From positions 19,365-83,364 of the forward strand of contig CAZSRK010000002.1 in NCBI GenBank assembly GCA_964609305.1: a DNA stretch of 64,000 nt, in the 5' to 3' direction. The stretch comes from CAKSXP01 sp964609305. GTDB lineage: Bacteria > Bacillota > Clostridia > Oscillospirales > Oscillospiraceae. The first letter of the stretch is position 1; every line of letters begins with the position of its first letter. The notes under the pieces were generated by a model. It searched no databases, was not told the origin of the DNA, and saw nothing but the letters and a program-made list of their open reading frames with translations. The position numbers and the translations under genes are program-made. Below, piece after piece: positions 18,375-26,110 of the stretch.

Positions 18375-18403
18375 TTGACAGCAAAAAATACCTGTGATAT
18401 TAT
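18375..18403 (+). promoter_or_regulatory. Sigma-A promoter of the Mn riboswitch/cation ATPase unit
   Basis: A consensus TTGACA (18375-18380) and TATTAT (18398-18403) are separated by 17 bases. The expected start near 18410 lies just before the P1 stem of the riboswitch, as expected for a riboswitch-controlled transcript. Confidence 0.8.
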
Positions 18404-18415
18404 TGTACCACTTCC

Positions 18416-18514
18416 CTGTGAGGGAGTAGTCAGCCGCCCGCGCGGCGGTTCCCAAGTCAACATCATGACCCGCCTCCGGCCGGTCTGGCTTGCATTAAAT
18501 GACGAGACTCACGG
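18416..18514 (+). promoter_or_regulatory. yybP-ykoY (Mn2+-sensing) riboswitch aptamer
   Basis: The two conserved segments of this class are present: GAGGGAGTAGTC at the 5' side and GACGAGACTCAC at the 3' side, with GTCAACATCATGACC and GGCTTGCAT between them. The P1 stem is CTGTGAG (18416-18422) with CTCACGG (18508-18514). In studied members the aptamer binds Mn2+ at the junction of the two conserved loops and turns on exporters and Mn homeostasis genes. Here it precedes a P2-type cation ATPase. Its P1 3' strand is also the first strand of the terminator at 18508-18543, so ligand binding should prevent termination. Confidence 0.9.
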
Positions 18515-18543
18515 ATAGACATTCGCCTATCCGTGAGTTTTTT
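18508..18543 (+). terminator. Riboswitch-controlled terminator
   Basis: A perfect 11-bp stem CTCACGGATAG / CTATCCGTGAG (18508-18518 with 18527-18537), 8-base loop, is followed by TTTTTT (18538-18543). Its left strand contains all seven bases of the 3' strand of riboswitch P1, so the two structures exclude each other. Confidence 0.92.
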
Positions 18544-18582
18544 GTTATAGAGTCTTTTTTATTGAAAAAAGGAGAATGCAAA

Positions 18583-21213
18583 TTGAATTTCTACTGTTCG
18601 TCCACAGAAGACGTACTGCGGGAGCTGGACAGTTCCGACAGCGGGCTGTCCGGCGAAGAGGCCCGGAAGCGGCTTGAAAAGAACGGCCCGAATAAACTGG
18701 CCGAGGCCAAGAGCACGCCGCTTATCGTCCGGTTCTTCCAGCAGCTCGCCGACCCGATGATAATAATACTCATCGTCGCCGCGGCGATAAGCGCTGTGAC
18801 CTCCTTCTATGAGGGAGAGGGCATAGCCGACGTCATCATAATCCTCGCGGTCGTCATCGTCAACGCGGTGCTCGGCGTCTATCAGGAGAACAAGGCCGAA
18901 AAGGCGATCGAGGCTCTGCAGGCGATGAGCGCCGCCACGAGCAAGGTCCTGCGCGACGGTAAGATCGCCATTGTGCCCAGCACGGAGCTGGTAGTCGGCG
19001 ACGTCGTACTGCTCGAGGCCGGCGATGCAGTTCCCGCCGACGGCCGTATCATCGACAGCGCCAGCCTGCAGATCGAAGAGGCCGCGCTGACCGGCGAAAG
19101 CGTCCCCGTCTACAAATTTATAGACATCATCGATCTCAAGGACGCGGCAGACGTGCCTCTGGGCGACCGCAAAAACATGTGCTACATGGGCAGTACGGTC
19201 ACCTACGGTCGGGGCACCGCCGTCATCACCGCCACCGGTATGGATACCGAGATGGGCAAAATAGCGGACGCGCTCGCCCGCGCGGAGCAGGGCCAGACTC
19301 CGCTTCAGATAAAGCTCAGCCAGCTCTCCAAGATACTTACCTGGCTCGTTCTGGGCATCTGTGCTGTCATCTTCGGCGTGCAGATAGTGCGCGCCGGCGG
19401 CGTGGATATAGACGTTGTCATTGACTCGTTCATGGTCGCCGTCTCCCTGGCCGTCGCGGCAATACCCGAGGGGCTGGCCGCCGTCGTCACGGTCGTGCTC
19501 TCCATCGGCGTGACAAACATGTCCAAGCGCAACGCGATCATCCGCCGGCTGACTGCTGTCGAGACCCTCGGCTGCGCGCAGGTTATCTGTTCGGATAAGA
19601 CCGGCACGCTCACCCAGAACAAAATGACTGTCGTCGACCACTACGGCGACGACGAGAAGCTCCTCGCCACAGCGATGAGCCTGTGCTCGGACGCGGAAGA
19701 GGACGACAGAGGCGTTGCCGTCGGCGAGCCGACAGAGTGCGCACTCGTAAATTATGCCCACGGGCTCGGCCTTGGAAAGCCCGACCTCAAAGCCGGCCAG
19801 CCGCGTGTTGGCGAGGCTCCGTTTGATTCCATGCGTAAGATGATGAGCACTGTCCACCGCACAGACAGCGGCATCGTCCAGTATACCAAGGGCGCGCCCG
19901 ACGAGGTTTTGAAGCTCTGCACCGATTACCTCGAAAATGGCGAAGTCAGGCCCATGACGGACGCAAAACGCGAGGAGATACTGGCCGCTAACAAAGCCAT
20001 GGCCGACCGTGCGCTGCGCGTCCTGGCGGCCGCAGAGCGGATCTGGGACGTGGTTCCGGAGGACTGTTCCCCCGCAAATCTTGAACACGATCTGATCTTC
20101 ATCGGTCTGACCGGCATGATCGATCCGGTGCGTCCGGAGGTCAAGGCCGCCATCGAGCAGTGTCGCGGCGCGGGCATACGCCCGATCATGATAACCGGCG
20201 ACCATGTGGACACCGCGGTCGCCATCGCCCGCGAGCTCGGCATACTCACCGACGAGACCCGGGCCATCACCGGCTCGCAGCTTGACGCGATGAGCGACGA
20301 GGAATTTGACCGCGAATTCCAGAACATCTCCGTCTATGCCCGTGTACAGCCCGAGCACAAGACCCGCATCGTCAATGCCTGGCGCAGCCATGGCAACGTG
20401 ACCGCCATGACCGGTGACGGCGTGAACGACGCGCCGAGCATCAAGTCCGCCGACATCGGCGTCGGCATGGGCATCACCGGCACGGACGTGACCAAGAACG
20501 TCGCGGATATGGTCCTTGCGGACGATAACTTTGCCACCATCGTCGGCGCCGTCGAGGAAGGGCGCCGCATATACGACAATATCCGAAAGGCGATACAGTT
20601 CCTGCTCGGATCCAACATGAGCGAGGTCATAAGCATCTTTGTCGCGACGCTCCTTGGCTTTACGATACTTCAGCCGGTACACCTTTTGTGGATAAACCTT
20701 GTCACTGACTGCTTCCCGGCCCTTGCGCTGGGTATGGAACGGGCAGAGGCGGACATCATGCGCCGCAAACCGCGCGATGCCAGGGCCGGCGTCTTTGCCG
20801 GAGGTATGGGCTTTGATATCGCCTACCAGGGTATCCTGGTCTCCATCCTCACGCTGGCGAGCTATTTCATCGGCCATTATATCGAGTCCGGAGTCTGGGA
20901 GATCGCCAACAGCCCCGACGGCACTACCATGGCCTTTGTAACAATGAGCATGGCGGAGATCTTCCACAGCTTCAATATGCGTTCGCAGCGCGACAGCCTG
21001 TTTTCACTCAAGGGCATGAACAAGACCCTCAACTGGGCCGCTATCGGCAGCTTTGTGGCCACTACCCTTGTCTGCGAGGTCCCCTTCCTCGCCAACGCTT
21101 TCGGTTTTGAGAGTGTCGAGCTCGGCGAGTACGCCGTGGCGATGCTTCTTGCCGTCTGCGTGATACCGGTGGTCGAGCTTGTCAAGCTCATCCAGAGAAA
21201 GGCAAGGCGATAA
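18583..21213 (+). CDS. P2-type cation-transporting P-type ATPase (Ca2+/Mn2+ exporter-like)
   Basis: This ATP-driven cation pump is 876 aa from TTG 18583. That start has AAAAGGAG eight bases upstream and lies after the riboswitch terminator; an ATG at 18499 would lie inside the aptamer. Visible features are an N-terminal cation-ATPase domain, EAALTGESVPV (actuator), the PEGL of membrane helix 4 (AAIPEGLAAVVTV), the phosphorylation site SDKTGTLTQNKM (aspartate at residue 338), MITGDHVDTAVAIA, MTGDGVNDAPS and a six-helix C-terminus. The sequence is of the SERCA/PMR1-like P2A kind. Control by a Mn2+ riboswitch suggests Mn2+ export as its main job; this is inference. Confidence 0.9.
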   Translation: MNFYCSSTEDVLRELDSSDSGLSGEEARKRLEKNGPNKLAEAKSTPLIVRFFQQLADPMIIILIVAAAISAVTSFYEGEGIADVIIILAVVIVNAVLGVYQENKAEKAIEALQAMSAATSKVLRDGKIAIVPSTELVVGDVVLLEAGDAVPADGRIIDSASLQIEEAALTGESVPVYKFIDIIDLKDAADVPLGDRKNMCYMGSTVTYGRGTAVITATGMDTEMGKIADALARAEQGQTPLQIKLSQLSKILTWLVLGICAVIFGVQIVRAGGVDIDVVIDSFMVAVSLAVAAIPEGLAAVVTVVLSIGVTNMSKRNAIIRRLTAVETLGCAQVICSDKTGTLTQNKMTVVDHYGDDEKLLATAMSLCSDAEEDDRGVAVGEPTECALVNYAHGLGLGKPDLKAGQPRVGEAPFDSMRKMMSTVHRTDSGIVQYTKGAPDEVLKLCTDYLENGEVRPMTDAKREEILAANKAMADRALRVLAAAERIWDVVPEDCSPANLEHDLIFIGLTGMIDPVRPEVKAAIEQCRGAGIRPIMITGDHVDTAVAIARELGILTDETRAITGSQLDAMSDEEFDREFQNISVYARVQPEHKTRIVNAWRSHGNVTAMTGDGVNDAPSIKSADIGVGMGITGTDVTKNVADMVLADDNFATIVGAVEEGRRIYDNIRKAIQFLLGSNMSEVISIFVATLLGFTILQPVHLLWINLVTDCFPALALGMERAEADIMRRKPRDARAGVFAGGMGFDIAYQGILVSILTLASYFIGHYIESGVWEIANSPDGTTMAFVTMSMAEIFHSFNMRSQRDSLFSLKGMNKTLNWAAIGSFVATTLVCEVPFLANAFGFESVELGEYAVAMLLAVCVIPVVELVKLIQRKARR

Positions 21214-21247
21214 GCCCCCTGCGCTGTCGGCCATAATCTGCCGGCGC

Positions 21248-21277
21248 TTGACAAGCGAAGGCAGGTCGTGATAATAT
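21248..21277 (+). promoter_or_regulatory. Sigma-A promoter of the cysE-cysS T-box transcript
   Basis: TTGACA (21248-21253) and TAATAT (21272-21277) are separated by 18 bases. The expected start near 21284 matches the beginning of T-box Stem I. Confidence 0.7.
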
Positions 21278-21283
21278 CATGGA

Positions 21284-21535
21284 GCATAATGTTTCTGGCT
21301 GTGAAAGGGAAAAGTACCGTCCCCCGCGCGCAGCAGAGAGGTCCCGCCGTATGGCTGGAAGCGGGGCCGGCAGCGCAGGACGGGAAATGCGCCCCGGAGC
21401 CGCCGGGCGAGGAAATGCGCCCGCGTACGACGGCGTTAACGTCCAGACCGGTAATTTGCCGGCGAAGTTATAAACGAGAGTGGAACCGCGAAAATTTTCG
21501 CCTCTCACGGGCCATGCCCGTGGGAGGCTTTTATA
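21284..21535 (+). promoter_or_regulatory. T-box riboswitch (tRNA-Cys) for cysE-cysS
   Basis: The T-box sequence GAGAGTGGAACCGCG is at 21476-21490. In Stem I the helix CCGTCC/GGACGG (21317-21322 with 21378-21383) closes a specifier loop with AGTA on the left and GAAATGC on the right, giving a TGC (Cys) specifier at 21388-21390. The bulge reads TGGA; its last base would pair with U73, the discriminator of tRNA-Cys. The antiterminator uses GAGAG (21476-21480) with CTCTC (21502-21506). The competing terminator has a 12-bp stem (21501-21512 with 21516-21527) and a T-rich tail. Uncharged tRNA-Cys should therefore switch on cysteine synthesis and charging. Confidence 0.92.
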
Positions 21536-21558
21536 TTTTATCCGGAGGTGATACACAG

Positions 21559-22218
21559 GTGTTCAATGACCTCAGAGAGACTGTAAATGCATACAAGGCC
21601 CGGGACCCCGCCGCGCGCACGAGCTTCGAGGTGCTCACGCTCTACCCCGGCATAAGAGCCGTGCGTGCGCACAGGAAGGCTCACTGGTGTTACAAACACG
21701 GCCTGTTTTTCCTTGCGCGGCTGATATCCCAACGCTCGCGCAAAAAGACGGGTATAGAGATACACCCCGGCGCGACGATCGGAAAGCGCCTTGTCATCGA
21801 TCACGGCATGGGCATCGTTATCGGCGAGACTGCGGAGATCGGCGACGATGTGCTGCTGTATCAGGGCGTGACACTCGGCGGCACGGGCAAGGACACCGGA
21901 AAGCGCCACCCGACCATTGGCAACAACGTGCTAATCGGTTCAGGAGCAAAGATACTTGGCCCGTTCAAGGTCGGCGACAACAGCCGGATCGCCTCAAACG
22001 CCGTCGTATTGTCGGAGATACCGCCGGACAGCACGGCCGTCGGCGTGCCCGCGCGCGTCGTCAAAATTGCAGGAAAACGCGTCAACTATGCCGCCGAGGT
22101 CGATCAGGTCAACGTGACCGATCCCGTCGAGGTCGAGCTGAGCGCGATGCGCGACCAGCTAAGCATGCTTGAAAAAATAATAACGGAGAGATTTTCCAAA
22201 ATAAAGGAGACTGAATAA
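21559..22218 (+). CDS. cysE: Serine O-acetyltransferase
   Basis: CysE makes O-acetylserine from serine and acetyl-CoA, the first committed step of cysteine synthesis. The product is 219 aa from GTG 21559, which follows GGAGGTG at eight bases; the frame is open further upstream, but that is T-box leader. A left-handed beta-helix of hexapeptide repeats covers about residues 65-180, with the family's IDHGMGIVIGETAEIGDD, VTLGGTG and KRHPTIG segments, including the catalytic His and Asp. It is followed without a gap by cysS, so one tRNA-Cys signal controls both synthesis and charging. Confidence 0.93.
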   Translation: MFNDLRETVNAYKARDPAARTSFEVLTLYPGIRAVRAHRKAHWCYKHGLFFLARLISQRSRKKTGIEIHPGATIGKRLVIDHGMGIVIGETAEIGDDVLLYQGVTLGGTGKDTGKRHPTIGNNVLIGSGAKILGPFKVGDNSRIASNAVVLSEIPPDSTAVGVPARVVKIAGKRVNYAAEVDQVNVTDPVEVELSAMRDQLSMLEKIITERFSKIKETE

Positions 22219-23631
22219 ATGAAGCTGTTCAACACAATGACCATGCAGAAGGAGGAGTTTGTCCCCATTGAGGAGGGCAAGGTCTCAATGTACGCCTGCG
22301 GACCGACCGTATATAACTATATACATGTCGGCAACGCGCGGCCTATCATCATGTTCGACGTGCTGCGCCGCTATCTTGAATACCGCGGATATGAGGTCAG
22401 ATTTGTCCAGAACTTTACCGACGTCGATGACAAGATAATTAACAGGGCAAATGAAGAGGGCATATCCTCCTCTGAGGTCGCCGAGAAGTACATCGAGGAA
22501 TACTTCGTCGATGCAAAGGCCCTGGGTGTGCGCGAGGCGACCGTACATCCCCGCGCAACCGAGAACATCCCGCAGATAATAGAACTTATCGAGTCCCTTA
22601 TTGCAAAGGGCTATGCCTACGAGGCCCAGGGCGACGTCTATTACCGCACGCTGCATTTTGACGGATATGGCAGGCTCAGCCACCAGCCGATAGAGGATCT
22701 CAAGTCCGGCGCGCGCATCGAGGTCGGGGACATCAAGGAAAACCCGCTTGACTTCGCGCTGTGGAAAAGTGCAAAACCCGGAGAACCGGCCTGGGATTCC
22801 CCCTGGGGCAAGGGCAGGCCCGGCTGGCACATCGAGTGCTCGGCGATGTCCAACCGCTATCTCGGCAAAACGATCGACATCCACTGCGGAGGCAGCGACC
22901 TGGCCTTCCCTCACCATGAAAACGAGATCGCACAGTCCGAGGCGGCCAACGGCTGCAAGTTCGTCAATTACTGGCTGCATAACGGCTTTATAAACATCGA
23001 CAACAAAAAGATGAGCAAGTCCTTGGGAAATTTCTTCACCGTGCGCGAGGCGGCCGAGGCCTACGGCTACGACTGCATACGCATGTTCATGCTCATGAGC
23101 CATTACCGCAGCCCGCTCAACTACTCCGGGGAGATCCTCATGCAGGCCAGAGCCGCTCTTGAGCGCCTGCGCACCGCAAAGGCCAACCTAGACTTCTTCG
23201 CCGAAAGCGGCAGAGACGGCGACATGACCCCAGCCGAGGCCGAGATGGCCGCCGGGCTGGACAAATACCGCATCAAGTTCGACGAAGTCATGGACGACGA
23301 CTTCAACACAGCCGACGCCATCTCCGTCATATTCGAGATGGTGCGGGAGATCAACTCCGCCGTGTCCCCCGCCGCGGACCCGACAAAGGCTCTGGCGTCA
23401 CAGTGCCGCGCCGTTTTCCTGGAACTGTGCGACGTGCTTGGCATACCCTTCGGCACGGACGGCGGCGATGACGGAGAGACCGCTGAAATCGAAGCCCTCA
23501 TTGAACAGCGTCAGGCCGCGCGCAAGGAGAAAAACTGGGCCGAGGCCGACCGTATCCGCGACGAACTCAAAGCCATGGGCATCATACTCGAGGATACTCC
23601 GCAGGGCGTTAAATGGAAAAAAACGCCTTGA
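22219..23631 (+). CDS. cysS: Cysteinyl-tRNA synthetase
   Basis: This class I synthetase attaches cysteine to tRNA-Cys. The 470-aa product has the zinc and ATP site CGPTVYNYIHVGNARP (C28, HVGN 36-39 as the HIGH motif), HIECSAM with a zinc cysteine, GGSDLAFPHHENEIAQSEA, and the KMSKS loop (264-268) in KKMSKSLGN. Length is typical. The ATG follows the cysE stop directly, and AAAGGAG lies inside the end of cysE. It is the second gene of the T-box-controlled operon and ends before a strong hairpin at 23666-23711. Confidence 0.96.
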   Translation: MKLFNTMTMQKEEFVPIEEGKVSMYACGPTVYNYIHVGNARPIIMFDVLRRYLEYRGYEVRFVQNFTDVDDKIINRANEEGISSSEVAEKYIEEYFVDAKALGVREATVHPRATENIPQIIELIESLIAKGYAYEAQGDVYYRTLHFDGYGRLSHQPIEDLKSGARIEVGDIKENPLDFALWKSAKPGEPAWDSPWGKGRPGWHIECSAMSNRYLGKTIDIHCGGSDLAFPHHENEIAQSEAANGCKFVNYWLHNGFINIDNKKMSKSLGNFFTVREAAEAYGYDCIRMFMLMSHYRSPLNYSGEILMQARAALERLRTAKANLDFFAESGRDGDMTPAEAEMAAGLDKYRIKFDEVMDDDFNTADAISVIFEMVREINSAVSPAADPTKALASQCRAVFLELCDVLGIPFGTDGGDDGETAEIEALIEQRQAARKEKNWAEADRIRDELKAMGIILEDTPQGVKWKKTP

Positions 23632-23665
23632 CGCACCCGCTGCGGACATCTAAGCCGCAGCATAA

Positions 23666-23711
23666 AAAAGACTACCGCACCGGTACTTCCGTAACGGTGC
23701 GGTAGTCTTTT
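23666..23711. terminator. Bidirectional terminator between cysS and abrB
   Basis: A perfect 17-bp inverted repeat (23666-23682 with 23695-23711) has A residues at its left edge and T residues at its right edge. It serves the plus-strand cysS and the minus-strand abrB, which converge here. Confidence 0.9.
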
Positions 23712-23726
23712 TGCTGTAAACGTTGC

Positions 23727-23969
23727 TCAAAGTTCCTTGATAGCCTTGAGACAATCAGAGCAGATGTTCTTGCCCTTATAATCGATGATGTCCCTTGCGT
23801 TGCCGCAGAACAAACACGCAGGCATGTACTTTTTGAGAATTATGAGGTCCTCATCCACATATATTTCAAGGGCATCTCTTTCCGCTATGTCAAGGGTCCT
23901 GCGCAACTCGATGGGCAGGACTATGCGCCCCAGCTCATCCACTTTCCTTACGATTCCGGTAGACTTCAT
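23727..23969 (-). CDS. AbrB-family transition-state regulator with C-terminal CxxC pair
   Basis: The product is 80 aa from ATG 23969, preceded by AAAGGGG. The N-terminal 50 residues (MKSTGIVRKVDELGRIVLPI, then ELRRTLDIAERDALEIYVDE) closely follow the DNA-binding swapped-hairpin domain of Bacillus AbrB. Instead of the AbrB multimerisation tail there is a short end with CLFCGN...ICSDC, two CxxC pairs about 14 residues apart that could bind zinc. AbrB-like proteins repress stationary-phase and sporulation genes. The gene faces spmA across a shared upstream region, which makes a link to sporulation control plausible but unproven. Confidence 0.85.
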   Translation of the reverse strand: MKSTGIVRKVDELGRIVLPIELRRTLDIAERDALEIYVDEDLIILKKYMPACLFCGNARDIIDYKGKNICSDCLKAIKEL

Positions 23970-24052
23970 TTTCTCGTTCCCCTTTTCACGTTTTTTTCTC
24001 ATTTCTCCCGTATGAGGTTGCCTGAGTGTTGACACGTTCTTACAACACAAAC

Positions 24053-24080
24053 AGTATAACACATGCACAGATAATGTCAA
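24053..24080 (-). promoter_or_regulatory. Sigma-A-type promoter of the abrB-like gene
   Basis: On the minus strand TTGACA (24080-24075) and TATACT (24058-24053) are separated by 16 bases, giving a leader of about 75 bases. No equally good promoter toward spmA was found in this gap. Confidence 0.7.
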
Positions 24081-24139
24081 TAATTTCATAAAAAAGTTTT
24101 GCAAATTTACGAATTGAAGGTTAATTTACCAAAAAAGGA

Positions 24140-24715
24140 GTGATTGTCATCGCCATCTCTGTATTTTGGAGCCTCGCCGCGGCAGTATCTTTCATATATG
24201 CGGCCGTGACCGGGCGCGCGGAGAGCATAGGCACGGCGGCCATGGAGGGCGCTGCAGCGGCGGTTGAGCTGTGCATCACCACAGGGGGCATGATATGCCT
24301 GTGGTCAGGGGTCATGGAGCTTATGGACAGGTCCGGCCTGGCCTGCGGACTGAAGCGCCTGCTGCGCCCGCTGCTGGGCAGGTTGTTCCCCCGTACCGCC
24401 GGGGACAGCGAAACTTTCGGCGCGCTGTGCTCAAACGTGTCGGCTAACCTGCTCGGCCTCGGCAATGCGGCCACGCCAATGGGCATCAAGGCGGCGCGGG
24501 GCATGCAGCGACTGGGCGCCGAGGACGAGCTGACGCGCCTGGTTGTGATGAACACAGCCTCCATCCAGCTGCTTCCCACAACGGTCGCGGCTGTACGCGC
24601 AGCCCTTGGCAGCCCCACTCCGTTTGACATTTTGCCCTGCGTCTGGATAAGCTCCGTATGCTCTGTCACAGTCGGGCTCCTGGTGTCCCGAGTGCTGGAG
24701 GCAGGCAAAAAATGA
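24140..24715 (+). CDS. spmA: Spore maturation protein A
   Basis: SpmA and SpmB are membrane proteins needed for full dehydration of the spore core. The 191-aa product is hydrophobic with several membrane segments and contains the nucleoside-recognition (gate) motif region CSNVSANLLGLGNAATPMGI (about residues 95-114), a hallmark of SpmA. A GTG at 24140 opens the frame but overlaps the GGAG that should serve as ribosome site, so the true start may lie a few codons later (for example ATT 24143). The last codons overlap spmB by four bases (ATGA). Confidence 0.85.
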   Translation: MIVIAISVFWSLAAAVSFIYAAVTGRAESIGTAAMEGAAAAVELCITTGGMICLWSGVMELMDRSGLACGLKRLLRPLLGRLFPRTAGDSETFGALCSNVSANLLGLGNAATPMGIKAARGMQRLGAEDELTRLVVMNTASIQLLPTTVAAVRAALGSPTPFDILPCVWISSVCSVTVGLLVSRVLEAGKK

Positions 24716-25229
24716 GCACGCTGTCCTCCCTGATTGCCCCGTTTATCATGGCCTTTGTCTCCATATACGCGATATACGCGCTGTGCCGCCGGGTGGACGT
24801 ATTCTCTGCGCTGACCGACGGGGCAAAGAATGGACTTAACGTGGTCGTCGGCATGCTGCCGGCGCTCATCGCGCTTTTGTCCGCGGTGTACATGCTCCGC
24901 GCTTCCGGTGTTACAGACGCTCTGGCCGGCCTGTTGTCCCCGGTCATGGAAAAGCCGAGACCACCACGCTCATGCTCCTGCGCCCGTTCAGCGGGAGCAG
25001 TGCCCTGTCGGCCGGCTCGGAGCTGATGGAAAAGTATGGCCCGGACAGTATGATCGGACGTATAGCTGCGGTCATGCTCGGCTCGACGGAGACTACGTTT
25101 TACGTCATCGCCGTGTATTTCGGCGCTGCCTCCGTCAAAAAAAGCCGCCGCACTGTGCCTGCGGCACTGGCGGCGGATTTTACCGGTTTTCTGATGGCCT
25201 GTCTTACTGTAAAGCTGTTTTTTGGCTGA
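24712..25229 (+). pseudogene. spmB: Spore maturation protein B, frameshifted
   Basis: SpmB pairs with SpmA in spore-core dehydration. The frame opens at ATG 24712 (ATGA overlap with spmA) and gives a normal SpmB start, MSTLSSLIAPFIMAFVSIYA, up to LLSPVMEK near 24955. Homologous sequence then continues in another frame (AETTTLMLLRPFSGSSAL, then YGPDSMIGRIAAVMLGSTET) to the stop at 25229. Family members have about four more residues at the junction (LGIP-like), so a loss of roughly 10-13 bases is the simplest reading. Otherwise both halves are well preserved, so the change is recent or a sequence error. Confidence 0.8.
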
Positions 25230-25232
25230 GCC

Positions 25233-26090
25233 TCAGCTCAGCGCGGATTTGAGTGCCGCTATATGCTGCGGCGTCGTGCCGCAGCAGCCTCCGAAGATCT
25301 CGCACCCCGACCGCCTGAGCGTGGACGCGGCCGCGGCCAGCGTCTCCGGCGTCATGTTATATACGGTCTTTCCGTCGCGGTATTCGGGATGCCCCGCGTT
25401 GGGCTTTGCCACGAGCGGCACACGCGCGGTCTTTTTGAGCTGCGCGATAATCCCGGATAACATGTCAAGATCGCCCACACAGTTTATGCCGAAGGCGGAA
25501 ATGCCCAGGTCCGTCAGCTCCTGCATAACCTCGGACAGGTCGTCGCCCCAGAGAGTGAGTCCGCCGGGGCCGCAAGTAAAGGTCACAATGACCGGCTTTT
25601 CAGTAACGCTGAGTACAGCTTTGGCCGCCTCCCGGCACTCGAGCATGCTCACCTGCGTCTCAATGCCGAAAAGGTCGACGCCGGCCTCCTCAAGCGCGCG
25701 TGCCTGTTCCTCGAACACGGTGCGGATATCCTCCAGCGAGTCGTCACCGTAAGGCTCCGGCATCATGCCGCAGGGAGCCATATCCCCCGCAACGAGGACC
25801 TGTGTGCCCGCGGTTGCCTTTCGGCTCAGTTCCACAAGGCGCTGACAGTATTCGCGCACGAGGCCCGGGTCTATGCCGTGCTTTTCCAGATTTGTGCGGT
25901 TTGCGCCAAATGTCGGCGCATAGACCATGTCGGATCCGGCCTCGACATAGGCGCGCTGGACCTCGACGATACTCTCCGGATTGTCAAGCACCCACTTTTC
26001 CGAGCATGCGCCTGCCGGCATGCCCAGCTTCTGCAGCTCGGTGCCGGTCGCCCCGTCGAGCATGAATATCTCTTTTCCCATGAATGACAT
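25233..26090 (-). CDS. Homocysteine S-methyltransferase family protein
   Basis: Members transfer a methyl group to homocysteine from S-methylmethionine, betaine or, in MetH, from methylcobalamin/folate. The 285-aa product is a single Hcy-binding barrel: LDGATGTELQKLGMP at the start, FGINCVGD in the middle and GGCCGTTPQH at the end (C269, C270). The three cysteines are the zinc ligands of the family. It lacks the pterin, cobalamin and reactivation domains of MetH, so those would have to be supplied by other genes or the methyl donor is different. It starts 20 bases after argS, at ATG 26090 or ATG 26081. Confidence 0.88.
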   Translation of the reverse strand: MSFMGKEIFMLDGATGTELQKLGMPAGACSEKWVLDNPESIVEVQRAYVEAGSDMVYAPTFGANRTNLEKHGIDPGLVREYCQRLVELSRKATAGTQVLVAGDMAPCGMMPEPYGDDSLEDIRTVFEEQARALEEAGVDLFGIETQVSMLECREAAKAVLSVTEKPVIVTFTCGPGGLTLWGDDLSEVMQELTDLGISAFGINCVGDLDMLSGIIAQLKKTARVPLVAKPNAGHPEYRDGKTVYNMTPETLAAAASTLRRSGCEIFGGCCGTTPQHIAALKSALS

Positions 26091-26110
26091 CTTTCAGGCC
26101 CCTTTCCGTT

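Noticed and set aside
21411..21422. Second GGAAATGCGCCC as the Cys specifier
   Set aside because: It lies outside the helix that closes the specifier loop; the copy at 21388-21390 is next to CCGTCC/GGACGG as expected.
24029..24060. TTGACA ... TATAAC as a plus-strand promoter for spmA
   Set aside because: The spacer is 20 bases, too long for a usual sigma-A promoter; the same DNA reads better as the minus-strand abrB promoter.
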